DNA of 64,000 nt from Spiroplasma alleghenense (GTDB lineage Bacteria > Bacillota_I > Bacilli_A > Mycoplasmatales > Mycoplasmataceae): contig NZ_CP031376.1 of NCBI RefSeq assembly GCF_003363775.1, positions 1 through 64,000 of the forward strand. Direction: 5' to 3'. A program made the position numbers and the translations under genes. Under the pieces are notes generated by a model, which was not told the DNA's origin, did no database searches, and saw only the letters and a program-made list of their open reading frames with translations. This document shows, one piece after another, positions 1 to 13,657 of the stretch (position 1 is its first letter; the number at the start of each line of letters is the position of its first letter).

Positions 1-1332
1 ATGCGCGAAGAAGAACTATGACGAAAATTAAAGGAATGGTTAATATCAAGCGACTTAATCGATCACACATCTTATCAAGAATATGTAAAAACAGCAAGAT
101 TTTATATTAAAGAAGATAATGATTATTGAATAGTATTAACCTCTGGAATGGGTAAAATCGTTATTGAAAACATTAGCGAAAATTTACTAGCTAAAATTAG
201 AGAATTAACTAAAGAAATGGCTACATTGAGATTGCTTACTCCAGACGAATTCAATATTGAAGAAGAGGTTAGAAAAATTCAGGACCAGTCTGCTGATAGT
301 GAAAATTATGAATATTCATTTGATAACTTTGTTAAAGGAGACTCAAACATCCAAGCTTTCATGGCCTCTAAAGCAGTTGCCAGTGATTTAGGAAGAAAAT
401 GAAACCCACTTTTCATTTACGGGGATTCTGGTCTTGGTAAAACTCATTTGATTAAAGGGATTGAATACTTTGTAAAAACTGAGAAAAATTCAAAGGATTA
501 TAAAGTGAAATATACAACCAGTGAGGAGTTTGGTAAATTAGTCGTTGATATTATTTCTCAAGGACATAATTCAATTGAACAATTTGAAAAAAATTATGAA
601 GAATATGACGTCTTATTAATTGATGACATTCAGTTCTTGGCGAACCGTGGTAAAACTAACGAGATATTTTTCAGGATTTTTAACAGCTTTATTAATAATA
701 AAAAACAAATCGTGTTTACTTCCGATAAGTATCCAGAGGAATTAAATGGGTTTGACCAGAGAATGATTACCAGATTTACTTCAGGATTAAGCGTTGGTAT
801 TACTACACCAGACTTTGAAACCGCAATTGGTATTATTAACAAGGAATTGGATTTACAACATATTTCAATTACTGATGAAGCTAAAGGATACATTGCAACT
901 TACTTTAGTTCAGATGTAAGAAAAATTAAAGGAACTATTAATAAGATTTTATTTTGAACAATTCAAAATAATTCTGGAGAATTAATTACTTTAGATCACG
1001 TAACCAACATTTTCAAAGATATTCCTGTAATATCAATCGGTAAAATGAATACCAGAAAAATTAAAGAAGTGGTTGCTGAAAAATTCGGGGTTACAGTAAA
1101 AATGATTGATGGTAAATCTAGAATAGCTAACTTAGTTAACGCAAGACACTTGGCAATGTATTTGACAAAGATACTTTTAAACCACAACTTAAGCGTTATT
1201 GGAAGTGAGTTTGGAGGAAAAGACCACACAACTGTAATAAACGCGGTACAAAATGTAGAATCTAAGATAGCAAAAGATAAAGATTACAAAAGAATGGTTG
1301 AGCAAATTAAGAAAAGTTTAACTCTGAAATAG
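1..1332 (+). CDS. dnaA: Chromosomal replication initiator DnaA
   Basis: ATP-dependent initiator that binds DnaA boxes at oriC, melts the duplex and loads the replicative helicase. The reading frame is open for 443 residues with UGA read as Trp and ends at TAG. The AAA+ domain shows Walker A (GDSGLGKTH, about residues 139-148) and Walker B (LLIDDIQFL, about 205-213). The C-terminal DNA-binding domain carries the DnaA signature GGKDHTTV (about 405-412). The ATG at base 1 is taken as the start; the upstream sequence is outside the window, so it cannot be checked. dnaN follows after an origin-like spacer. Length is normal for the family. Confidence 0.97.
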
Positions 1333-1466
1333 GGTGTTGATAACTATAAATGCTTGTGTATTAACAAATAGATATAGTGCTTGGGGCGTTGTTTTAAACG
1401 ATGTTTTCCACATATCCGCAGCATAATAATAACAATAAATAATATTTTAAATAGGGGGTAAAAAAT
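1333..1466. other. dnaA-dnaN spacer, candidate part of oriC
   Basis: This AT-rich spacer holds two near-consensus DnaA boxes, each one base off TTATCCACA or its complement: TGTTGATAA at 1335-1343 and TTTTCCACA at 1404-1412. A weaker TGTGTATTA lies at 1355-1363. The AT-rich run at 1424-1456 could serve as an unwinding element, and it also precedes the dnaN ribosome site (AGGGGGT). In many Firmicutes and mollicutes the origin flanks dnaA; the upstream half is not visible here. The call as origin is inference. Confidence 0.5.
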
Positions 1467-2588
1467 ATGAATTTTAAAATTAAGAAAAATGTTTTATTGG
1501 ACGAATTGGTTAAAGTTGCTAAGATAATCGATTATAAAACTTTGAATCCTGTTCTTTTAGGAACTTTAATTGAAGTTGGAGTAGATGATGTTAGTTTGAT
1601 TACAAGTGATGGTTCTATTTCAATTAAATCGGTTATTAGTAAAAAGGATTCTGGCTTAGATATTACTGAAGCTGGTTCAATCTTAATTAAAGGAAGATAC
1701 TTAATTGAAATTTTAAGAAGATCTGATGATAAGTTTGTTGAAATTATTTTAGTTGAAAACAATATCATTAAAGTAAGTGGTGAGAAAGCTGAATTTCAAC
1801 TAAATATTTTAAATCGTGATGATTATCCATTATTAGGATTTAGAGAAAAAGGTAATGAATTCGAAATCAAGGGAAGTGTCTTGAAAAAAGCCATGATGCA
1901 AACAATGATTTCAATTGATGAATTCAACAAGAAAATTTCTTTAACAGGACTAAACTTTAATTTTAAAAAGAATGAACTTTTTATATCAGGAACTGATTCC
2001 TACAGACTTTCTCAGAAAAAAATAATTTTTGAAAAAGAAGTAAGTAATTTAGATATTAATATTCCAATTAAAACTGTTAGTGAATTTATAAAAATAGTTA
2101 CTGATAAGGATATAGTTCGATTTATTCAATCTGAGGGTTATGTGACTTTTATTTTTGGAAATACAATTTTTCAGTCAACAATTTTGGAAGGACAATTCCC
2201 AGATATTAACGCTGCCTTTCCAAGAGACTTTAATTCAATTGTTACTTTAGGTAATAGAGAATTTAGTAAAGTTATCAGTCGTGCAGATATTCCTAATGAA
2301 GAAAATACTTCAGCTGTTGTTAACTTTAAATTAGTGGGAGACACAATTTGAGTTAAATCAAATATTCACCAGATTGGTAATTTTGAAGAAAAATTTCAAG
2401 AATTTGATTTAAAAGGACTTGATGAGCAAAACATAAGTTTCAACTCAAAATTTTTCATGGACGCGGTAAAAACTTTTGATACAAAAGTATTAGAATTGAA
2501 AATTATTGATAATAAAAAGCCGATCGTAATTACTTCACCAGAGGAACCTGAACTAGTACAATTAGTTTTACCAATGTTCATAAATTAA
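1467..2588 (+). CDS. dnaN: DNA polymerase III beta subunit (sliding clamp)
   Basis: Ring-shaped processivity clamp that tethers the replicative polymerase to DNA. The product is 373 residues, the usual size for three-domain clamps, reading one UGA Trp (about residue 295). It starts at ATG 1467 behind a strong AGGGGGT ribosome site and ends with TAA. The N-terminal pattern (LLDELVKVAKIIDYKTLNPVL) and the C-terminal LVLPMFIN, which matches the family's usual L-P-(M/V)-R-type ending, support the call. It lies directly after dnaA as in most bacteria. recF, which often follows dnaN, is absent; gyrB comes next. Confidence 0.95.
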
Positions 2589-2711
2589 ATAATTAAAAAA
2601 ATAATCGTTTTATGTGCTTTTAATAGGCTTTTTAGAGATTTTTTTGGTTAAATCGGGGAGATATATTATTTATTGGACAAATGACTATCACAGAGGTTAT
2701 TTTAGGGATAA

Positions 2712-4652
<1,941 letters not shown>

Positions 4653-4685
4653 TTATTAAGTAAAAAAAAGATAAGAGGTTAGAAT

Positions 4686-7121
4686 ATGAGTGGAAAAAAC
4701 CTTGACGGTAAAGTTATAGGGATGGACATAAAAACGGAGATGCAAAAAGACTTTCTTGAGTACGCTATGAGCGTAATCGTAAGTCGAGCACTTCCTGATT
4801 TAAAAGATGGTCTAAAACCAGTTCACAGAAGAATTATTTATGCAATGAACGACTTGGGAATTACTCATGATAAACCGCATAAAAAATCAGCTAGAATTGT
4901 TGGGGAAGTTATTGGTAAGTATCACCCTCATGGTGATAGTTCGGTTTATGAAGCAATGGTTAGAATGGCCCAAGATTTTTCCTATCGTTATCCCTTAGTG
5001 GACGGTCATGGTAACTTTGGTTCAATCGATGGAGATGGAGCCGCAGCGATGCGTTATACTGAAGCTCGTCTGTCAAAAGTTTCAAGTTTAGTAATTAAAG
5101 ATATTGATATGGATACAATTCCATTTGTTGATAACTATGATGCTAGTGAAGTTGAACCTGGATATTTACCTGGATATTTACCAAACCTATTGGCAAATGG
5201 GGCAACTGGGATTGCGGTTGGGATGGCAACAAATATCCCTCCACATAATTTAAGAGAATTAATTTCAGCTGTAATTGCTTATATTAACAACAACGACATC
5301 ACAATTGATGGAATGTTAGAACATATTAAGGGACCTGATTTTCCAACAGGAGCTTTAATGACGAATGGTAAATCAATGGTTGATGGATACAAAACTGGAA
5401 GAGGAAGTTTAACTGTTCGTTCTAAAATTGAGATCGACGAAGATGCTAAAAATAAACGTTTAATAATTACAGAAATTCCATACCAAACCAACAAGGCTAG
5501 AATAATCGAAAGAATTGCTGAATTGGCTAAAAATAAAATTATTCAAGGGATATCGGATTTAAGAGACGAATCAAACTACGAAGGAATTCGTGTTGTGATT
5601 GAACTAAAACGAGATGCAAATGCCGAAATGGTTATTAATAAACTTTATAAAATGACTAATTTGCAAATTAATTTCTCAATTAACATGGTAGCTTTAAATA
5701 ACGGAGTTCCATTGTTAATGGACTTGAAAAAAATTATTAGTAATTATGTGAAATACCAAATCCAAATTATTTTAAGAAGAACAATTTTTGAAAAAAATAA
5801 GTTGCAAAAAAAATTGCATATTTTAACTGCTTTAGGAATTGCTCTTGATAATATTGATAAAATTATTGAAATTATCAGAAATTCAAAAACAAATGAAATT
5901 GCAAAAGAAAAAATGACAGATGCTTTTGGATTTGATGAGGAACAAAATAAAGCGATTTTAGAAATGCGTCTGCAAAGATTAGTTGGTCTAGAACGTGACA
6001 AAATTAATAACGAAATAATTGAAATTAAAAATCGTATTACTGTACTTGAAAAAATTATTGCAAGTAAAGAAGAACAAGATTTAGTGTTAATTAATCAACT
6101 AACAGAAATCGCTCAAAAATATGGTGATGATAGAAGAACTGAAATCATTGATGAAATTTCAACAGAAATTGATAATGAAGAATTAATTATAGATTCGCAA
6201 ATGATTATTACCCTTTCTCAAGAAGGCTACATTCGCCGAATTGAACCAAACGATTTCAAAATTCAAAAACGTGGTGGAAGAGGAATTATTGTAAACGATC
6301 GTGAAACTGATCCAATTACTGTTGCTACTATGGGTAAAACCAAAGATAATTTGATGTTCTTCACTGACACCGGAAAAGTTTATAAAATTAAAGCTTATAA
6401 TGTGGCACAATTTTCAAGAACAGCCCGAGGTTTACCAATTATAAATTATATAAATATAACTAAGGATGAAAAAGTTACCTCAATTCTAGCATTCAGAGAT
6501 AAAAAACGTAAACACGAATTTTTAACCTTTGTAACTAAAAATGGAATTGTCAAGAAAACCCCAATTGATGAATTTGATTCAATTAACCAATCAGGTAAAA
6601 TTGCGATTAAGTTAAAAGATGGAGATGAGTTAATTTCAGTAATTCCATCAAATGGTAAAAATGATTTAATCATCGGAACTAGCAGAGGTAAGGTAACTAG
6701 AATTAGTGAAGAAAATGTTAACACGCTTTCAAGAAATTCATTTGGGGTAAAAGGTATTAGCTTAGACAAACAAGACTTTGTAATTGGATCATGTTCAAAC
6801 TTTGGAAGTGATTTAATTTCAACAATTTCTGAAAAAGGTAGTGCCAAAAAAACTAAGGTTGAAGAATACAAAATTTTAGGCCGAAATTCAAAAGGTGTTA
6901 AAGCTATGAATCTTGGTGAAAAAACCGGAGGATTGCGATCAATAATTTCGATTCGTGAAAGCGATACAATCGTCATGATTTCTTCAAAAGGAAACTTAAT
7001 TAAAATACCAGTTACTGAATTACCACTGCTATCAAGAAATACTCAAGGAGTAAAGGGTTTCAGATTAAATGATGATGAAATCATAACCGCTGTAACTTTA
7101 GAGTGAACTAAAAACAATTAG
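4686..7121 (+). CDS. gyrA: DNA gyrase subunit A
   Basis: Breakage-reunion subunit of gyrase. The 811-residue product starts at ATG 4686 behind AAGAGG. The catalytic tyrosine lies in [11 protein letters not shown] (Tyr about 124). The quinolone-resistance region reads [12 protein letters not shown], with Ser about 85 at the position equivalent to E. coli Ser83, so this site is wild type for quinolone binding. The C-terminal half carries the beta-pinwheel repeats, including the GyrA-box-like QKRGGRG. The true end is TAG 7119, four codons past an in-frame UGA. It pairs with gyrB upstream; the ATG of serS is 13 bases downstream. Confidence 0.97.
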
Positions 7122-7133
7122 GGAGAAAAAATA

Positions 7134-8393
<1,260 letters not shown>

Positions 8394-8418
8394 AAAACTA
8401 GCTTTGCTAGTTTTTTTA
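8394..8418 (+). terminator. Rho-independent terminator after serS
   Basis: Stem AACTAGC (8396-8402) and GCTAGTT (8406-8412) with a TTT loop, followed by a run of T to 8417. It closes the dnaA-serS group. Confidence 0.85.
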
Positions 8419-8434
8419 CGTTTCACGTGAAACA
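8419..8434. other. parS-like centromere site 1
   Basis: CGTTTCACGTGAAACA contains the 14-base perfect palindrome GTTTCACGTGAAAC (8420-8433). It matches the Bacillus-type ParB/Spo0J binding site TGTTTCACGTGAAACA at 15 of 16 positions. Its place about 8.4 kb from dnaA fits origin-proximal parS. No parA or parB gene is in the window. Confidence 0.85.
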
Positions 8435-8481
8435 TATTTAACTGAAAAACAGGATTAAAAATTAATTATAATAAAGCCTTT

Positions 8482-8497
8482 GGTTTCACGTGAAACA
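8482..8497. other. parS-like centromere site 2
   Basis: GGTTTCACGTGAAACA repeats the same 14-base palindrome (8483-8496), again 15 of 16 to the consensus. The two site centres are 63 bases apart, and both lie in the non-coding spacer between the serS terminator and the SRP RNA gene. Confidence 0.85.
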
Positions 8498-8555
8498 AAA
8501 AAAACAAAATATAAATCTACATAAAGGTGTAAAAAGCCAATAAATATGGTATTAT

Positions 8556-8641
8556 AAAGTTGCCATCGTAAGGGTAACGTTTGAACCTGGTCAGGACCGG
8601 AAGGTAGCAGCCATAAGAATCTGTGCCTTGTACTTTGGCTT
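8556..8641 (+). ncRNA. ffs: Signal recognition particle RNA (small, 4.5S type)
   Basis: The conserved SRP helix-8 core GGTCAGGACCGGAAGGTAGC is at 8589-8608, with GTGCCTTGTAC downstream as in other mollicute SRP RNAs. Ends are approximate: AAAGT (8556-8560) can pair with ACTTT (8632-8636). TATGGT (8545-8550) or TATAAA (8510-8515) could be the -10. A 10-base inverted repeat flanks the gene (8531-8540 with 8635-8644). The RNA binds Ffh and targets membrane proteins. The neighbours tadA and dnaX match the Bacillus order around scr. Confidence 0.9.
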
Positions 8642-8658
8642 TTTTATTGGAGACAAAA

Positions 8659-9132
8659 ATGAATAATGAATTATTTGAAATTTTAAAGAAATTAACAAAT
8701 CAATCACTTAAGTCTGATGATATACCCGTAGCCGCAATTATAGTTGATAAAGACAACAATATAATTGGTACTGGTAATAACACTAGAATTAAAAACAATT
8801 CTTTAGTTGAGCACGCAGAAATCAACGCGGTTTTGTCTGCAATAAAAAAAGTAAATAGTTTTCACCTAGAAGACTATAAGTTAATTACAACTCTAGAACC
8901 ATGCTTAATGTGTATCGGAGCAATCGAACAAGCATATATAAGTGAGGTTCAATATATTGTCGAAAGTCATAAGTTTGGTTCAATCACAAGCCGGGGAGTT
9001 AGTAGATCTAAAACCAAATTAAAAACTACTAAAATAAATGATAAAGAATCTGATAATTATTTTAAAAATCAACTTCAAGAATTCTTTAAGCAACTAAGAA
9101 AAAGGGGAGCAAAAGCCGATGTCTGAAATTAA
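8659..9132 (+). CDS. tadA: tRNA adenosine(34) deaminase TadA
   Basis: Converts A34 of tRNA-Arg(ACG) to inosine so that one tRNA can read several Arg codons. The 157-residue product has the zinc deaminase motifs HAEINA (with catalytic Glu) and PCLMCIGA. Start ATG 8659 follows GGAGA; the upstream in-frame ATG at 8623 is inside the SRP RNA and is rejected. Because UGA is Trp, the protein reads ..ADVWN to TAA 9130-9132 and overlaps the start of dnaX by 14 bases. The order SRP RNA, tadA and dnaX is conserved in Firmicutes. Confidence 0.93.
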
Positions 9133-10948
9133 AAAATCACTTTACAGAATTTATAGACCAACTAATTTTTCAGAAGTTGCTTGTCATGAAAACTTAAAAA
9201 CAATTCTGACTAATGAAATTAAAAACAACTCATTTCCTCATGCTTTAATGTTTTCAGGACAAAGGGGAACAGGGAAAACTTCGGTTGCTAAAATTTTTGC
9301 TAAGACAATAAACTGTAAAAATAAAGTTGGTTTTGAACCATGTAACAATTGTGAAAGTTGTTCATTAGCAAATAACAATTCTCATCCTGATATTTTTGAA
9401 ATCGATGCTGCTTCTAATAATGGAGTTGATGAAATCAGAAATATTAAAAACAATGTTTCTACTTTACCAACAATTGCTGAATTCAAAGTTTATATAATTG
9501 ATGAATTTCATATGCTTACAAATTCGGCTTTCAACGCACTGCTTAAAACTTTAGAAGAACCACCAAAACATATTATCTTTATTTTAGCTACAACTGAATT
9601 GAATAAAATACCAGCAACAATAATTTCAAGATGTCAGGGATTTAACTTTCAAAAGATTTCAAAATCAGCAATGAAAAATAAACTTAATGAAATAAGCACA
9701 AAGGAAAATATTAAAATTGACAGCGATGCTTTGGATGAAATATTTTATCTTTCAGATGGATCACTTAGAGACGCATTAAATGTTTTAGAACAGCTAATGG
9801 TATTTGAAAAAGACGAAATAAAACTGGCTGATTTAAAATTGGTTTTCAATGTTGCTAGTAAAAAAGAAAAGATAGATTTACTGCTAGACATATTTAAAGG
9901 TCAGGTTGAAAAAATTATTAAGTACTTTGAAGTTGCAACAAATAGTGGAGTTGACTTTAATTCGCTAGCATTATCGCTTTTAGAAATCTTGAAAGAAATC
10001 ATTGAATATAAGTTGACAAACAATCTTGAGTTTAAAAATGTTTTAGAAGATGAAGAACTAGAGCACTTCAAAATCGAATCCTTGGAAAACTTATTTTTAG
10101 TTTCTGATATTCTAAGCGAAGTTTATGCTAAGACAAAAACCACAACAATTAATCAAGATTTTATGCTGGTTAATATCTTAAAAGTAATTTATAAATTAGG
10201 TAAAGATAATATAAAAAATATAAATAAAAAAGATGTTGAAAATAAGACAGAAGAGAACAAAGCTATTGAAATCGAAACAAACCAAACTGCTCATGAGGAA
10301 ATTGAAGTTGATTTGGTCAAACCAGAAAACGAACCTCAACCTAAGGTTGAGGTTATCGATGGTTTAAATGAGGTCGGTCTACAAAAAATAATTCTTGAGC
10401 AAATTGTTGAATACGTACCAAGCTCAGTTAAAAAAATTGTGGTAAGTGATAAGAAAATCTTTAATGTAATTTTGGGAGCCAACAAAGAGCAAAGAAATTT
10501 TGTTAATGAAAAAATCGATGAAATTTTTGTTAGATCAAATGATGGATATTTTGCGAACGAAGAAATTGTTAAAAAGTTCAGTTTATTTTGAAATGGCAAA
10601 ATTGTTGCTGCTTGTGAAAATGGATTTATTTTGGTTTGTGATCACGATGAAGTTGCAGAAATTTTAAACTTTAAATTACAAGAAGATTCTTTCCAAAATG
10701 ACATTTTCTCAATACTACAAAGTCCTCAAGCAATAATTGCTATCTCAAAAGAGAGTTGGAAAAATATTAAAGAAGATTTTATAAAAATGAAAAATGATAA
10801 CGAATTATGAGATCATGAACAAATTAATGTTGCTGAATTTTATCAGAGTATAATTAAAAAAATAAATAAAGTGGAAGAAAAAGAATTAACTTCTCTTGAA
10901 GAAATGAAAAATATTTTTGGAGAAGATAATATTGAGGTAATAGATTAG
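9119..10948 (+). CDS. dnaX: DNA polymerase III gamma/tau subunit
   Basis: Clamp-loader ATPase that loads the beta clamp and links polymerase to helicase. The 609-residue product has P-loop GQRGTGKTS (about residues 43-51), a four-cysteine zinc module (C-x8-C-x2-C-x2-C type, about 63-80), Walker B YIIDEFHML and the SRC sensor motif (IISRCQGF). ATG 9119 lies inside tadA, and AAAAGGGGAG upstream serves as the ribosome site. The C-terminal half (after about 360) is acidic and poorly conserved, as usual. No frameshift signal for a short gamma form was noticed. recR follows. Confidence 0.94.
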
Positions 10949-10958
10949 GAGCGTTATT

Positions 10959-11546
10959 GTGGAAAATAAAATTGATGAGTTAATCGCGCAACTAAATAAG
11001 ACTAAGGGATTTAGTAGAAAAAATGCCGAAAGATTTATTTTTGATTTAATTGGCAATAAAGCCAAAATCAAGGATTTTAAAGATATAATAAATTACATAG
11101 ATAATAATTTTGCTGAGTGTGAAATTTGCTTCTACCTATCTGAAAATAATGTCTGCCCGATTTGCTCGGATAATTCTAGAAATAAAAACAAAATTTTAGT
11201 TGTTTCTTCCATACCGGATGCTCACACAATTGAGAGGTCAAACTTATATAATGGTCTATACCATGTTTTAAAAGGTGAAATAAATATTAACAAAAACCAA
11301 ACACCTGATAAGCTAACGCTTGAAAATTTATTACAAAGAATTGATAAAGAAAAAGAAGTGATTCTTGCTTTGAATAGCACTTTTGAAGGAGAGGTTACAG
11401 CGAACTTTGTAGCTCAACTTGTAAAAAACCAAACCGATAAAGTTTCAAGAATTGCTAAGGGAATGCCTGTGGGTGGAATGCTTGACTACATTGATAACTT
11501 AACTTTAAAGAGCGCAATTAATAATAGAGAAAAATACGAGGACTAA
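10959..11546 (+). CDS. recR: Recombination mediator protein RecR
   Basis: Ring-forming protein of the RecFOR gap-repair pathway that helps RecA onto SSB-coated DNA. The 195-residue product has an N-terminal helix-hairpin-helix, a C4 zinc finger (CEICFY...CPIC, about residues 55-70) and a TOPRIM domain (ILVVSSIPDAHTIE to the end). It starts at GTG 10959 behind TAGGAG. The position after dnaX is the conserved Firmicutes order (the small yaaK gene is missing). recF and recO are not in the window. Confidence 0.94.
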   Translation: MENKIDELIAQLNKTKGFSRKNAERFIFDLIGNKAKIKDFKDIINYIDNNFAECEICFYLSENNVCPICSDNSRNKNKILVVSSIPDAHTIERSNLYNGLYHVLKGEININKNQTPDKLTLENLLQRIDKEKEVILALNSTFEGEVTANFVAQLVKNQTDKVSRIAKGMPVGGMLDYIDNLTLKSAINNREKYED

Positions 11547-11549
11547 AAA

Positions 11550-12188
11550 ATGATTTTTATTACACTTGAGGGAATAGATGGTTCGGGTAAAACCACCATC
11601 GCAAAAATTGTTAAAGAAAAAATTTTAGAAAAAGGTTTTGATGTTATTTTAACCAGAGAACCTGGAGGAGAAGAAATTTCAGAGGCCATCAGAAATTTAA
11701 TTTTAGATAAAAATAATACAGAAATGACGCACTGAACAGAGGCCTTGCTTTACATAGCTTCAAGAAAGCAGCACATTGATAAAAAAATAATCCCTGCTTT
11801 AAAAAGCGGAAAAATAGTTATTTGCGATCGCTTCATGGACTCTACAACCGTTTATCAAGGTTATGCAAGGGGAATTGGGATGGCAGAGATTGATCAAGTT
11901 CAAAATGTTGTTATTGGAAGTGCAAAACCTGATTTAACAATCTTTTTTGACATAACACCAAAAGAAGCGCAAATTAGATTAACATCAAGAACTCGCTCAC
12001 CTGATCGTTTAGATTTAGAAGACTCAAACTTTCACCAAACCGTTTATGAAGGTTATCAACTACTAATAAGTGATAATACCGAAAGAATAAAAGTTGTTGA
12101 TGCTCGCAAATCTGTTAATGAAGTGGTTCAACAAGTTGAGTTCTTAATTAATGAAGTTATTGTAGAAAGACTTAATTCTAAAAAATAA
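11550..12188 (+). CDS. tmk: Thymidylate kinase
   Basis: Phosphorylates dTMP to dTDP. The 212-residue product has P-loop GIDGSGKTT near the N-terminus, the DR(Y/F) motif CDRFMDST and the LID-like region RTRSPDRLD. UGA encodes Trp in MTHWTEALLY, the conserved substrate-site region. It starts 3 bases after recR and its TAA overlaps the ATG of holB by one base. This marks one operon, dnaX-recR-tmk-holB. Confidence 0.95.
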
Positions 12189-12931
12189 TGCTTGCAAAAA
12201 ATTTTTTAAGTGATTTAATAAAAAAAGTTAATCTTCAAGAAATTCATCATGCCTTCTTAGTTCATTCTCAAGATCAAGAACTTCTAGATAAAACTGTAGA
12301 GGAAATGGTACGATTAATTTATTGTCCGCAAAACTCTTTACCAAGTGATGAATGCAGCACATGTAAGAGGGTTGTTAACAAAACGATCGTTGATATTCTT
12401 GAGATTGGCGACTCGATTGGTACAATTTCAAAAGACGAAATAAAAAATCTTATTAAAAAAATATCTTTAACTTCTCTAGAAAATCGCGGCATTAAGATTT
12501 ATATTTTAACAAATGCTGAAAATATGACTAATGAGGCTGCCAACTCTTTGCTAAAAATACTTGAAGAACCACCAAAAAATACTTTTGCAATTTTAAAGAC
12601 CAAGAAGGAAGCGAATGTGATTTCAACAATTAAATCTCGATGTCAAAGGGTGACGCTTGAGTCGCAAATATTAAAATTAGAAGAAAATAAATTAATAGAT
12701 CTTGTTAAATCAAAGGATCTTGTTGAAATAATGTTGTACGGAAACTCGCTTGCAAAACTTAAAAAAAATGAATTAATTGAAATTGTGAGAGATTTTTATC
12801 ATAATTTCGCAATAAGGGAAAAAGCAGAATTAGGAATTTTCGCTTTGGATTTAATTCAGGATTTAGAGGGCAGAAAACCGGCAAATATTTGTATTGAAAA
12901 CTTCTTAATAAAAATAACTGAGGCCATATAG
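12188..12931 (+). CDS. holB: DNA polymerase III delta' subunit
   Basis: Clamp-loader partner of DnaX. The 247-residue product resembles the DnaX AAA+ region but lacks an ATP-binding P-loop, as delta' does. It keeps a cysteine cluster (CPQNSLPSDECSTCK), the helical NEAANSLLKILEEPP motif and SRCQRV (SRC motif). It is shorter than E. coli delta' (334), in line with reduced genomes. ATG overlaps the tmk stop (TAATG). Confidence 0.9.
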   Translation: MLAKNFLSDLIKKVNLQEIHHAFLVHSQDQELLDKTVEEMVRLIYCPQNSLPSDECSTCKRVVNKTIVDILEIGDSIGTISKDEIKNLIKKISLTSLENRGIKIYILTNAENMTNEAANSLLKILEEPPKNTFAILKTKKEANVISTIKSRCQRVTLESQILKLEENKLIDLVKSKDLVEIMLYGNSLAKLKKNELIEIVRDFYHNFAIREKAELGIFALDLIQDLEGRKPANICIENFLIKITEAI

Positions 12932-13654
12932 ATGAAAATTTTAAATACAATACTTGGTTACAAAGATTTAGAAATCTATCAAGATACTGAAATGTTTAGA
13001 TTTTCTCTTGATTCAATTCTGCTTGCCAGATTTGTTAAGTTTAGTTCAAAGATAAGAACAGTAGTTGATTTTGGAACAAACAACGCTGTTATTCCATTGA
13101 TAATATCAAGATACACAAAAGCTAAAATAATTGGTGTGGAAATTCAAAAAGAGGCCTGCCAATTGGCTGATGAAAATATAATTCTTAATAAACTAGAAAA
13201 TCAAATAGAAATTGAAAATATTAATATTAAAGATTTTTCTAAATTACATAATCATAATTTCGATTTAGTTCTTTGTAATCCTCCATTCTTCAAAGTGGAA
13301 GAAAAATCTAATTTAACCAAAAAGAGCGAACTTTTGACACCAGCCCGTCATGAGATTGAAATCAATTTAGAGGAAATAGTTGCCTCAGGATCAAGGGTTC
13401 TCAAGCAAGGGGGAAGATTTGCAATAGTTCATAGGGCTGAACGTTTCTCTGAAATCTTAGACTATTTTAAAAAATACGAATTAAGTCCAAAAAACATTCA
13501 ATTCATTTATTCTAAGGCTGGCAAAAAAGCTAAAACTGTTCTTATAGACGGAATTTACAAAGGTAATAATGGGATAGAAATTAAGCCTCCATTAATCACT
13601 CATAATGAAAACGGCGATTATTCAAAAGATGTTTTAAAATTATTTGAGGACTAA
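12932..13654 (+). CDS. tRNA1(Val) A37 N6-methyltransferase-like protein (YabB/TrmN6 family)
   Basis: Class I SAM-dependent methyltransferase. The 240-residue product opens with the family start (ILGYKDLEIYQDTEMFRFSLDSILLA). It then shows a SAM motif I region (VVDFGTNNAVIP, with the usual second Gly replaced) and the amino-methylating motif NPPF (about residue 115), typical for base N-methylation. In Bacillus the ortholog yabB lies downstream of holB, as here, which supports the YabB/TrmN6 assignment. The tRNA substrate is inferred from family. ATG directly follows the holB stop. Confidence 0.85.
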   Translation: MKILNTILGYKDLEIYQDTEMFRFSLDSILLARFVKFSSKIRTVVDFGTNNAVIPLIISRYTKAKIIGVEIQKEACQLADENIILNKLENQIEIENINIKDFSKLHNHNFDLVLCNPPFFKVEEKSNLTKKSELLTPARHEIEINLEEIVASGSRVLKQGGRFAIVHRAERFSEILDYFKKYELSPKNIQFIYSKAGKKAKTVLIDGIYKGNNGIEIKPPLITHNENGDYSKDVLKLFED

Positions 13655-13657
13655 AAA

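Noticed and set aside
6446-6976. Minus-strand ORF of 176 codons inside gyrA
   Set aside because: It is antisense to conserved GyrA beta-pinwheel coding sequence and has no ribosome site.
8623-8658. ATG 8623 as tadA start
   Set aside because: It lies inside the SRP RNA, and the ribosome site GGAGA stands before ATG 8659.
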